Origin: Promethearchaeota archaeon
GTDB taxonomy: Archaea; Asgardarchaeota; Lokiarchaeia; Sigyniarchaeales; SOKP01
Assembly (NCBI GenBank): GCA_019057795.1
Contig: JAHLWS010000074.1
Span: 21,725 to 85,724 of the forward strand
Length of the DNA: 64,000 nt
Direction: 5' to 3'
In this document: positions 24,001 to 26,789 of the stretch, piece by piece
Numbering within the stretch: position 1 is the stretch's first letter
How the letters are laid out: every line of letters begins with the position of its first letter
Position numbers and translations under genes: made by a program
The notes under the pieces: generated by a model
What the model was told of the DNA's origin: nothing
What the model saw: only the letters and a program-made list of their open reading frames with translations
Databases searched by the model: none

Positions 24001-26727
24001 TCTACTTTAATCAGCGCTCCCCTCGTGTATTTCGGCTCCTGGGCTATAAAAGGCACGGATAAGATGATGGGCGAGGCATCAGTAAAGTTAATTAAAGCGG
24101 GGGAAATAACTAGAGGACAAGCGATTAAACAAATGCTACTTAAATCATTTGCCGGCATGGCTCTAAGCCCCATTAAAGAAGTATTTGAAGAAATCATTAA
24201 AGACGGGTTTACTGAAGCGTTAGCAGAGAATCTCATCGACATGGCGGGAGGAACGGACGACTTAGGTTTCTGGGTCTCTTCCTTTATTACTTCCAGAAGA
24301 GAAACTACGGGAGCGTTAGGACAATTAGCGCTCGGAGACGCCAGCGTAGCTTTCGGGGACGCCAACCTAAAGACAAAGCTTTCCCTTATTAGCGCGAGGA
24401 TATCGGGGGACGCAAACGCCATCGCAGAGATCACAGCGAGCGTTCAGCAGAACGTAGAGCAAAAGCAGGCAGCTGCGGAGGTAAAACGGCAACAAATGAA
24501 ATCGTGGCAGAAAATGCTAAGTTCCGGATTCTTTAAGGGACTTCTTATGGTGCTTCCCGCGGCTCTTTACGGCTCGTTTAGTTTTGCCGCGTTAAAGGGT
24601 CTTAACAACATGATCGAGTCCACCCAAAGCGCGATACCGAAAGCGTACGCGAAATATAAGTCCGAAGTCCAAGCTTACAGGAAAGGAAAATTGCAGAAGA
24701 TGGTCGGAACGCAAGACGCTTTAATAAACAATTTGCAAGAATATACGAAGAAACCCGCGGAATTAGAAGCTGCCAAACCCGAGATCAACGAGAAATACAA
24801 AGCCACCCAAGATACCGAAAGAGATAACCCTCCTTTAGCGGCATTTCTTTCCAGTCTTAACCCCAATCCAAAGACAGAATCGAAAAAGAGTCTTGCTAAC
24901 AAGTTTTACGAGATTCTTTCCAGCACTTATTTTGAATCTACAGACCAATTTGACGATTCCCAACCTATCGGTGAGGATACTCAAACAAGTAGGATTCAAG
25001 TGGTCGAAAAGAAAGCAGAGACAAGCGATCTCGAAATTTCAATTTCTATCGGTGACGATTTTGAAGGATTATTCCCTGAACTCGACAAGGATGCGATTAA
25101 TTACATTTACTCAAAGTTGTTCGATCCTGAATACGACCAAAACAAGCCTAAAGACGTGTTAGGACAAATAAATTATCGCTGTAGTTTAATTTCAGAAGCA
25201 AGGCAAATCTTAAAATCTACAAAGTATTACGGTTTAGATGTACTTATTGACGAGATAATTAATCCTTACGTTGTAACTATTCTTGAGAACAAGTTTAGTA
25301 AAGGAGAGGAATTTACGAAATTAGAAAGGATAATAATGGATGTTGCAAGCTTTTATATGGGGGGCGCTCAAATTAAACATGATGGAGGGTACGATCTAGA
25401 TACTATAAAAGAATACGAAGAAGAGACGGGTAAGAAAGCGTTTTTGAGCAATAGCCCAACAAAAACTTTTAAAGAATGGTTTAGTGCAAGACAAGTAAGA
25501 GATGAAATCCGGGAGAAGATCGATGGACTTGTAAAGACTGTGGTTAACGATTATATGGAAAGTCTTGATAAGAGCAAACTTAAATTTCGCCAACTACATT
25601 TTCAGGATTATGTAAGCGATCCATCGGATGTAGATAAAATATATAACAACAGAAAAAAGTATTGTTGGACCGGCATAGTCTATCGTATTACGGAATTTAA
25701 AGAAGAGAACGGAAAAATAGTTGAAGGAAGGAAGATATACGGGTTTTCCATGGACAATTTGGAGAGTCGATGGGAGCATTACAAGGAGCAAGCTTTAGAT
25801 CCCAATAGAGATAATCAACCCATACACGATGCTATTTTAGCTATAGCTCAAAAATATGATGAGGGTGAAATTGATAACGATATTGACGATTGGTTTAAAA
25901 GGGAGGTTGTTGAAGTTCATTGGGATGAGAATTCAATGCGTCAAAGAGAGAGGGATTGGATTAAAAAAGATAATACGCAAGACCCCGCTGTAGGATTCAA
26001 CAAACAGCCCGGGGGCGAAGGAGGTCCTAAAATTCATATTCCGATTAGGTTATTAGCTGAGTACATTGCAGAAGGTTTAAAGGTTTCTGAGATTAGCAGC
26101 GAATTGGAAAATCATGGAATATATGTAGCATTAACTACAGTCTATAAAAGAATTAATGAGCGTTATGGAAGTTTTATTGAAGCTAGAAAAAGATTTTTAA
26201 AACCCGTTATAGAACAACTAATTAAAGAAGGATATGAAAAACAAGAAATTGCGGGATGTTTAAAAACTAAATCTAAACATTTTTTCAAAACTTGGATACC
26301 CAAAATGTTCGAAGTCTCTTCTTATACCGCATTGCGAGAACAATATTTACTGGAAATGATATCGGCGATATTAGAGACAGGGATTCAAAGCTTCACTTAT
26401 GAAAAGATACAGTCGTTTTTACCGCAATTTGGAAAACACGAAGTAAAACGCTTGATTATAAATGAGTGGAAAGGGATTATAAAAGCAAATATTCAATTTG
26501 GGAGGGAGATTGCTATTTACTTATTTAGAAGAGGAATGTCGGACGAATATATTTTAAAGGTGCTGGGATTTTCTGAAAGCTATATTTCTAAATCATCAAA
26601 TCGAAAGCGTGCATTTAAAAGGTTATTCAACGGAATGACCGCCGACGAAGCCCGTGAACATTTTACTTCTGAATATAAAAACGTAGAAGATCATTTCAAA
26701 TGGTATTCGGATTTAGATAATTATTAA
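1..26727 (+). CDS. Giant multidomain (probably secreted/surface) protein with LamG-like modules and a C-terminal GIY-YIG nuclease-like domain; 5' end lies outside the window
   Basis: Frame 1 is open from base 1 (NFGTTRTVWNLGGTHTLNPIPYLQQPN...) through the TTG called at 82 to a TAA at 26725-26727. Acidic, Tyr/Asn-rich beta-type composition with LamG-like segments. Confidence 0.9.
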   Translation, partial: NFGTTRTVWNLGGTHTLNPIPYLQQPNLNTFIPIKNSNDIHLNPITIDNLNEDTIKDGVIKLALISYVLPSNGSSFSFDRADPFTPISVSQSIDLVESLFIGESVQLMHPDSSIETSLELDSGTYRADLSGLDIGEIVAVKGIYVDPDSVIQQYPIEYFWITDSNELAFNSPMKHLFSNVSIEYVPQLPLTENYPAEFPGFYYLPNSTIVGSTTFTEPYFVTNVEDDTTFFGTYVHPDIPVGYSLSHNEYGWYVVFDQSVSNPRGAVRFAKINNTYISIFSIKDTLAYKYNILDSASDFAGGTLNLILKAGFNDVFYSELSQVACNDYKVKITFFKRDINGIETNIGTVYKLLDSSQLGFHSYNLEISLSEITEGIGLLVDVISRDSESELYVTVESIISNSRVDGNLFKGFFAQEIVEASLIIDTPDSELLFDDMKVETPYIEIPQLSIPLTKIAKATYQFDLSSLKYNFDFDITEIRAEGVPLSQQDYEFDLSQNIVVLKGDYREYSGLLFADLSYKAFEWNDGFVSTLEPISFNFATNYTDKIAKYLVFDINFDSAGIPGYQLEKVDTASGRVVMAEESKDATSLLLYLYNFIEDKWEFIDFVVYDTYLGSFTYVADRLFTTFEDYFNSTGTSEFEVKLMLAVDETVGDCFSSSVGFIIDQISANIYFKSPNVEHSVRPEVVFDVDLTKYFTDSNIYVDEVQLKLDYISKIDSSFAFSEHALIEENYNFYVLNKFLEFEEVELIDRSIILSRNALNDLLLYDSNNEKYFVQIKIEYDWNCILEMNIEFDSRLEIKSSLQLLDYALTVSYTEYEITRISAQETRSPYELTAIYAPGYVQNATGFVILETDNIVDIGTLAGFLRNADSRQRLMLRQQLYYQFSESTDGPIALLLDQTYTDINLRFVSPLGELTRPQDFICDNTYFQFIVDHEVVSVELLFFNGTDYEQVGFFEQSFLSQILYEYGWNNISGATEKNTGDFVQIKIILTDIFNNKNEIIYEFLADFDSPSPTISIANGVQSFETAPANPLTGISFESGEDMAIARWEFKDGSGTIATDTYGTNHGTLYNMEDADWQEGILEFNGTDEYIQVANDNYLQFGYSDSFSIMAWIKTDSDGTIIRSEGSVSGAYGLAVQSGKVNFLIEDQDYNLLSFTGKTLVNDNEWHQIIGIRDTSTNNLIICVDGNYDYSITDTTVSSLDTGQDIFIGTTKIGTQFYDNFSGSIDDICIFNYAISSDVVSNLFFFQIESDKMENAWFRFDEGIGNIAHDKLGIDAYIYGEQNWIGGSSARWGDYAVDFNPQEYVPQQGLDEDFDVIEGSSDWQGDLSQQNGDYIKFTSSGDQFIGDQELWDEGFSQSESHLQNSFLPDAYSSFQSWNPLYMTNGFPTTSVVNDWIDWSLINNNQAYTSSSWNGLGNFNSHLNYGTYTDVPAQDLVPSGDFDMINYENSDWAGDLTTNDDYTNFTSIPDGFDYDHANHEPYYENLWNATTSEEAGHYPGTYSFRGENGKTDLDIDFVDSLNTGGSVEIVSEYQNHKSVLHLTETITYRGFYHFFDSNQISGTMEWWSLAPQNDDYCIVNIMEGGSLRMRIAFDDDGGSANIEYNDGAWHNIMAYSINTWYHFKIEFDCSTDTWDIYINGVLKINDASFSGDASYIDRIDYDNELDAESYYDAFGFSWDSNYTLGDNWHYDYHQGSQTFENYNTSSYGDYYGTYSFTDDTAGGNPTGWGISETGGTVNVVAEKDNHKKVLELYDDDAENRVSALNSFTIQTDATIEFWWAHEASLSYHHYLHLRIREGGTERVRILFSYQAVGQIVSHDGSAYVSIVTGLSSNTFYHIKLVLDDSANTFKCYVDGVDKGTFDYFSNSIVGIDSIYMLTRGGNSGGAFTHWFDAFGYSGDNYEIGDNINPYGILPELKNDGWNIDAGAGSSVRITGEDTSHKKNLELLLPVDSYAGLYNDFDSGQTSGTVEFWFKTTDYWDPNQMHVEDGSSADSLYFWVDEGQFRYTDDSGTHNIVACANNVWHHVKLSFNLTTGSPTTNWWACWINDVYYGSYVDGFNGDPSAMDRTMFKSDGHVTPHWMYIDAVGYSWDPNYEIGDNYLFNIHYKNHIYAPGGTNAAWTMDPLYMQSGFPDKTVNEGFSGWTPNSDSDYTTVSWDGNGNFDNAVKKRNVASVTHDASWGSGAMSNFYTDNDQYYNIYRSTYNNLDSGSYRLVSDNGNTLTDVIPSDQGNYQEQRDDTGWSQYTDDSKVRRFRYTRQTTLPGWTLEVYDEYSVSASVSNPPSGKSWVAQDLSIEFREATWKIYGGSGSWIYHQAYHDTSGWVTLGSRQLSTSDSYTSYSYNKNPNDYMDESKNVRMRVKIVVPCANYGVFVERAKFQYDIDLCGVLVHWKANEVDPRINFESGLFNGAREFRLFFQGITSQGIADLYVLEGEYWVKRISDIGSASWKTVSNVLIYNVNDIMLELGNAGDVQTLTIDYLYLYCEDTGSIHQAQLGKTITDPFLNQYDSYGNYQKKYDVTVSFEYKFAKAVNDLSYYSAWVDIPGTTDSLPATGVWTTKEYTFEFDSTSTSGFDIVFRTKNGYLDLQNMNYNFKFKCLDTSGHIRLFQSIEADYPYQDTLSQFVKDNGHFYLDFTYNFVTSDDDLTYYNSYDRTYKLEVIATIKADGAWQTAIPLNQTSTPTSGTYRFDVRGYMDSQGWSTFEDIKLEFVVSGDPSSLTVSDVSLFDYRAWRPAELEFTIDANMPDLTADDSLDRVELFYRYDTDPIIDTFGLYVYNYITSEWDLINGEQPTSGFFESSFNLTSDHYDASHNMQFKINGTYGVVFEFGKQFDFLLDKFYVEYDWTRTSGEIYADLINTIYDPLLNRYDSFDDYKKLYNISINFDYQFNTQDANYGDFAKFYVETTEGSFEIFDLTKDGQVNNLQCSFEFNSTSRADFDVKFRISNGDLDLNNFQIEVTFKCFKDDVSGDRLLEQIFEADYEGSLTQEEKEIANFYCDIYYNFTTVDDGLSYVNSYGGNDKLEIIYGVKADGQWFSQVYSTSISESKDPLTFNVRDFMDQQGVFVFEDFNATFVLSGDQSALNVSQLRFYDHEIDPAVVHFTVETPVNINAPAEGIELHYALRTNITQQDRFNLKVKIWNYATSQWDLISYLYGTDIPDSFEKFIFVLDSCYCNPDNNIVNLSLYAENYVDLFEIHLDLLKTVVVDYVEAPILIDTGLTPFTFASWIRLDSLTDTVSLYGEYNDLTSDARNHIYVNADGSIYFAQSLSSAATSNAGLMTTGTWIHVVVIKSGDEIRFYKNGELFGTPVIYNEDYSGPTPTKTGIGSRFADSTWYNDPLDGSIDDLRLFNQSLTLTEIKWIFGFGQGRYKSLDRLSGTEFQFVPLEEYRIIDLTTGITSEWITFHTPQIKKLDDLGDLPANFSIEYRVFDFAGNVAYNTTYNNGFKNILFSREIEIPISWTGTEENKLDLNVVGQERELFIEKNPQFGDVSSLDVYINGFRYGTATLNGDNYRLSFGSDNTKNTLIAYSDSLMSNNIYSNINPLNHISWEVREDDSFTVVKHVLVDSDIVIINPLSYNASNALDLNHLYDREFGLPNFVRMKQAYYYDYNITTDESELRYLDYGFDYGIDSDGQVIFPELSVVHELYNNLTTVKDECVYFEYSASEFSNQLSLNNADGFFINFTMPALYYGHTTIDTLVVSFNDFLGNSFAKKFFDLDLREYFLDNVKDDYAEDVFGLGKMMVIPLYINLRELAFSNPNNPFDLTLLESISFTISDSERWPGSFALDFEDQQYEVTNLPYQRAGIKDLKLFNLISDSIEPDENGFVTSEIIFRTPDYYNFFGKSELKIKRMNIDITDVKLFDNGQEINSYREVEYSDFIEAYMMHDNSFAQIPLGDLITLPVSLVNDTSLEPLAFGAMYYITKYDKNAPTGYFHKYYYSKFEVPKKLGVFDLFFNSQGTPLHNITIGNNDIKFTLNVTQEELSNYSPIYLENYVDELEYGHSLILKGAVLDNDQYIEEDKEVHKYEYIEALDGETVHYLNLVSPFGDPNFIDREEFAIYYINDNLEIIPLYTNLSGDYFKQSDILDKNPVISYIDNRFALNIYWNEDSDSFIDYDTNILISYKVLKGRPISPMSYSSFDSYGNNKRQNLIEIPFARYDMITRSWITEEDFIEQFPISKMLLIKEVTSIDITIEGPEFNEASVFRTGIIALEGVYVNKSYSNSFKLENSTKYSCTIDQDGKLVISGLNYTEGDVFKVAYYAYDPVKVIHSLNRPNSTIDYIKITNGTGFEYEFILNQDYKLSVDGYQIFFLDLCNTILKSGNFSIYDTFEIKYHAPLSRKLDLSQNLLLMLQDSSGNEIPIDSVPIDNLGFFEYEQQLRIDSPLSIPLGGGRTLVHMLLSYLPLNVFNKSSGQLFNITYEDQDVGKIYGIKESNKWVKYFTITTIPEKVKLTMVEDPTQNMIINQKFYEEREYLFNYNPLEALEKDEGYTKVMIDALAREDYEFTYKLTDFEDKPINNSIVWLHIGFMPKSETKFLNERTRINYDDSPIYFESLGTEEVTFRGPGEGANKMFGRPLTYETDNSITNLTAYGPYAWIYGVTDEFGEVTFDISFDNEYIRDFINIFGSIEGINSIDDMVLYTRAFNTYFDWDEFAIDTPNQYICSENGQIYDGSNRIENYDFTDLVLQDSAYAEGIIRLHRHDIALGLNDYLVYNLPDSDINAQYDPITLHLYLTEATPIPTGATPTIESLTKVYSSSELEPTSYNILEDDYFYYASIEFYTPSGHLVKTLYKEIKVNESYDSGTITIGNETVKEILDMLGPGISAMRVYVFETEYYKSSPLIGIPIEVRPPNWIKFGEKNTQIDLIDPFVSAWGTAYNNEEEMPFESIYPVLMGAIWVDPDFNGPTDEEERSIQDYIGINLDCTIYNEDGTTSTFPLRDNIMLRPGNNDGVMTFNAPLGPEEHFLMGLQCDLNLSFNIDFNKDQIYEDQRDVEIFLLDLRLEANPSTKDPITTWSIYDDGFSSGEITVLTSSESISPPESGVKYLGGTENGQIFGQEISFLYYNDSLDYGIESDSELLSLLALTEITALKVVGIKDGSEYEFVQGTDWTMPYYPSGILYNDSIIRFSGTNIPDEGTEFSIVYKLKFDFESKSFGKITLGYTNNYNESSIELQLPDGFLPDSDEAVAPMFTRFSDNFTGDGTQTQFIMSYGLSGVSQWDGNFVIYNEEELISQFGAFDEGVSSGHPTITFTVKPPPAQSKINVTYGVKSQYDLSYGFQKINKSYSDSIRLMSNDDTSPQIIDEADSGLSTRVLDNSSLYISLDNSEEKTTLKLLQVPLLFAPELNLTFTFDQIVLDYIESFDNDFNNLTIEFKYITKDGYYEFYSDPKIIPLNYSEISPDIIGNSYSILYNKDLQPIYDMVGTDSIDIEITLYQAGNSVNYAPYIILEEFEYLSDTHIVEMYDRMPRDYYGNMDIDAVINTPHYFQVFSKPLVDCEWGDSPFNLIDGSEVTVGLKGLPNSSLVSLDYDGETYGIDYWGSEKTLPVNLENFFMIPNLGMYTDTYNIEETSYQDGYLDLYYGSGTEIDGEKLYTSTIYMDYESSPVADYRSSILDNTPTSWATTFDFADKFLTTYEMEVEGRVFYHQVFDLDTDINTTSEMNDIFPDYNTNIYFGLQLPSDLDIDEIREIGLPYSYALSIQGFPVGDYKDEYCFALPTDSGDFNPTTDPYLLESDTEYALEFDEYGAPYILFFKPVGDLSTYTDAQNKIMIDYWANHEFIDNRDYYIHENPIDTFISQIEWDYSYVDTDNFNLHPDFTYDTSFTVNYYALEWEIFNEDYIKDGDDIFTFQQREFYNISVLYTGDTSTDEFSVQYIVPEGQYLEDHIIFPTIYALAQIDDDEETMRVIEIYNSLLQNYISQNAPDSYNYTVDFAEIETYINTYFPSYQLVENSFMYITTEYNSTLLRYPMGHTPFNYDYLGPDHYAYHIALYINGEFIAYSNETLFNDYVLKVEDNYIYFNNKSRGQAGYIDPDSEIQLTYKFKLQPGLLDRKHFMIITYPWTNVFETVFDPVLGDEQLTYREKYRKLSGGSIITPFEYSLSINTKYTLYLSYRLNQREYYEERFEIKSEYYDSAEGGYVYKFISQELDNYIDVLEDEKGDSVNVFYFDAQGKMIFLDASHYKVTIGSRQIVIKNDGNELVASHGEFYVSFISDYNDKELLNYRFSYDPATDITATLDVNYWDVIDAEGIGVIPNLDAPYFMNEGETTLQNVVCQASQIAAYLSEGTKLEFNLEAELQGYDQQLLDGIRDGNYSALYIDTNIKNIDSLDNLTIELYDSSGIMSEFSQNMTRDELIMYDYNIKINLPTDTNTLKKIRLVPFFRSDNEYNADNTIGISRIQAMVWDNELVSFMEDDQEYMHVNLEHDLKTDISGYKLAYIYNDKLQYLAYPDGVSITYTKDMDIYTLHIPSVYLNPDTNETTRFLEGQEIVLRYNSPVKKGIAVGIGKLYFENKGYNYDSHPDIPKAELLLVNANSSDTNTYAYSEFINDYYYQAPIQITPFDTEYNGKYKAIKIDLNISALLEAEGRFELDLSHIVFSVPNPSYELTISEVLILEESYKPNLQYGSMDERVWQYTEVEMFTASANPEEDSYQLALENAPLFYPDTEWLDYLNIFDEDGNYYTAGITGDDHQLHFEPSTNTFTWNPSFNQYPEYFGMEFEEPLSIEPNKTLYFGYVTNTSWAEPILIEAENIDLDSIRVIYDYNYLLKPEFYDWYATLNLSAQHSYENIAYSFKEESEYKVVQYYYEEFTVYSDASQYTHTFDIGGLSFENDFVNLSVFKVVGLTPTLETEILTNNDNFSIKFNANTKELNITDLNLENGLLNVFDQITAILNYSYGPISSFSEIYLSPEFNITYLTDPEETFFSNVDIDYNYRSKSGTALFGEGSATINSDDTSFVPIDFCRNPDMSTDYQLNGYGSELFDNFEIYQDESSIIYVADIDMDGEPDYKHTIDVDKDGKIDVIRYGLDDPQGSGEIYWHTVIQDFESREIKVKRELEEEKRTEWFDIDDRAFAYYDFNVLKLLSIVLGLPLLSYHIAKMMLPDVDYWAQKSIQQLVQKQEYVKSSFYSVTIDNDRDGYTDSQINYEKTDVNIYYDISEYKKTIIAAKHQDIVTYLGEYIAKSISSLFTGSRDDPIFNDQLTEAHLDSSDFGSCNLYTQMNAAVLNATYRKFSEYTLSSYIDTLERSTLTVIGWNEGEIEEQRIYTDDFENGEIENADDFFSSLSAEHSVTDIDTGQEVTVDFDSEFPYTHPANISWDCETWGPDNVPIKYDSLQVIGEDYYYATNKFEKEIIIRIPNRFSLYNDFGKVSKFSVEDGGWVEFKVKGMLITPPDGQVYYTSDVDSFVSDSAKVSGFYFYVDSDLNGFFETVYILNDYYTLDASGTPVYTVMSIGMNYDGIHDFAPYERLYDRELVVSNFETLTQESVMFGSDWIYNFRHLKDEDLLKETESKLEENNLKPKDQIFEIYKLVQMSEQNSEFSELFYEIRHKTYSTAWEQYKEQLIGDIAEQVFMSVTASLLSATVEAILTGATFGFGWPAAKAAATLTYMGVYTLMTKFYVDIDLAKAEAEKRSQSFYSVSSETREPTSLNEKNALDRVLGDSMAAALIGHPGGYYTEVSGGEPGNMYTGQLLVSPPNLLRMLYSFEGFLDLLWENLWSMGESDPDVYAALDFDDINLDYFLLTSELPSYNQNPYYTYENADGIFDLYNMYALNTLGYLETQVSQASNGQYDAIRATCIDGRPQYEFINSTLYQAVRPQSVLYRPIVLSQERYDQLQPAPGSLVVKARCKDYSNTIGIDAYAMGDVEREVYAAKVPLNDNGFEYPIRHISIDVVKYNIYTGFSYFVKGLIVNESDYSIDLGNLYFAKSIEAIVSEKHSGFEDFLSYALAHEIIESKIYFNIHIVFDVFIPDTTEETSRLALAQATSHTIMDYFNQYVFAEVSANSISEIAYTETMTFWSTLISAPLVYFGSWAIKGTDKMMGEASVKLIKAGEITRGQAIKQMLLKSFAGMALSPIKEVFEEIIKDGFTEALAENLIDMAGGTDDLGFWVSSFITSRRETTGALGQLALGDASVAFGDANLKTKLSLISARISGDANAIAEITASVQQNVEQKQAAAEVKRQQMKSWQKMLSSGFFKGLLMVLPAALYGSFSFAALKGLNNMIESTQSAIPKAYAKYKSEVQAYRKGKLQKMVGTQDALINNLQEYTKKPAELEAAKPEINEKYKATQDTERDNPPLAAFLSSLNPNPKTESKKSLANKFYEILSSTYFESTDQFDDSQPIGEDTQTSRIQVVEKKAETSDLEISISIGDDFEGLFPELDKDAINYIYSKLFDPEYDQNKPKDVLGQINYRCSLISEARQILKSTKYYGLDVLIDEIINPYVVTILENKFSKGEEFTKLERIIMDVASFYMGGAQIKHDGGYDLDTIKEYEEETGKKAFLSNSPTKTFKEWFSARQVRDEIREKIDGLVKTVVNDYMESLDKSKLKFRQLHFQDYVSDPSDVDKIYNNRKKYCWTGIVYRITEFKEENGKIVEGRKIYGFSMDNLESRWEHYKEQALDPNRDNQPIHDAILAIAQKYDEGEIDNDIDDWFKREVVEVHWDENSMRQRERDWIKKDNTQDPAVGFNKQPGGEGGPKIHIPIRLLAEYIAEGLKVSEISSELENHGIYVALTTVYKRINERYGSFIEARKRFLKPVIEQLIKEGYEKQEIAGCLKTKSKHFFKTWIPKMFEVSSYTALREQYLLEMISAILETGIQSFTYEKIQSFLPQFGKHEVKRLIINEWKGIIKANIQFGREIAIYLFRRGMSDEYILKVLGFSESYISKSSNRKRAFKRLFNGMTADEAREHFTSEYKNVEDHFKWYSDLDNY
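3220..3710 (+). other. LamG/concanavalin A-like domain in the giant protein
   Basis: LEFNGTDEYIQVANDNYLQFGYSDSFSIMAWIKTDSDGTIIRSEG...NEWHQIIGIRDTSTNNLIICVDG...SGSIDDICIFNYAIS matches the LamG_3 pattern (FDG..Y......FSI..WIK...W..I......I.VDG...G.IDDI.I...). Confidence 0.85.
4490..6288 (+). repeat. Three tandem LamG-like modules (about 4490-5052, 5113-5709, 5728-6288)
   Basis: Each module ends in a variant of DAFGYSWDxNYEIGDN (YDAFGFSWDSNYTLGDN / FDAFGYSGDNYEIGDN / IDAVGYSWDPNYEIGDN). Each also carries SGTxEFWW/EWW, W/FYHxKxxxD and a C-terminal DxI segment. Confidence 0.85.
7458..9600 (+). repeat. Tandem duplication of a ~360-aa module in the giant protein (DPFL at 7489 vs DPLL at 8569; offset 1080 nt)
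   Basis: ITDPFLNQYDSYGNYQKKYDVTVSFEYKF / IYDPLLNRYDSFDDYKKLYNISINFDYQF; TFEFDSTSTSGFDIVFRTKNGYLDLQN / SFEFNSTSRADFDVKFRISNGDLDLNN; FEDIKLEFVVSGDPSSLTVSDVSLFDY / FEDFNATFVLSGDQSALNVSQLRFYDH. Confidence 0.9.
9610..10060 (+). other. Additional LamG-like domain in the giant protein
   Basis: FTFASWIRLDSLTDTVSLYGEYND...GTWIHVVVIKSGDEIRFYKNGELFGTP...DGSIDDLRLFNQSLTLTEIKWIF. Confidence 0.85.
20950..21030 (+). other. Asp-rich calcium-binding (EF-hand/dockerin-like) loops in the giant protein; a further loop lies near 21346-21381
   Basis: ADIDMDGEPDYKHTIDVDKDGKIDVIRYG and IDNDRDGYTDSQ fit D-x-D-x-D-G-x-x-D loops. Confidence 0.65.
22640..24620 (+). other. Hydrophobic, Ala/Gly-rich helical region with several potential membrane helices, preceding the nuclease domain of the giant protein
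   Basis: VFMSVTASLLSATVEAILTGATFGFGWPAAKAAATLTYMGVYTL; TMTFWSTLISAPLVYFGSWAIKG; SGFFKGLLMVLPAALYGSFSFAALKG. Confidence 0.65.
25659..26030 (+). other. GIY-YIG endonuclease-like domain at the C-terminus of the giant protein
   Basis: TGIVYRITEF...KIYGFSMDNLESRWEHYKEQA...IHDAI...WFKREVVEVHWDENSMRQRERDWIKKDNTQDPAVGFNKQPGGEGG follows the GIY / YIG / LxxRWxxH / REx(x)WIxxxN / GxNxxxGGxGG order of the family. Confidence 0.8.
26031..26727 (+). other. HTH-like segments following the GIY-YIG domain
   Basis: IPIRLLAEYIAEGLKVSEISSELENHGIYVALTTVYKRI, VIEQLIKEGYEKQEIAGCLKTKSKHFFKTWIP and EIAIYLFRRGMSDEYILKVLGFSESYISKSSNRKRAF look like repeated HTH units. Confidence 0.6.
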
Positions 26728-26789
26728 TACTCCTTTTTTTTATATAAGAATAAGAAATTCTTTTTTATTGGTGATAAAAAATTCATATT

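Noticed and set aside
1840-25791. Numerous 60-152 aa ORFs on the minus strand or alternate frames inside the giant gene (e.g. 23976..24434, 16634..16978, 24893..25162)
   Set aside because: They lie inside a well-supported long coding frame, have low-complexity or unnatural composition, and no recognisable motifs. These are shadow ORFs.
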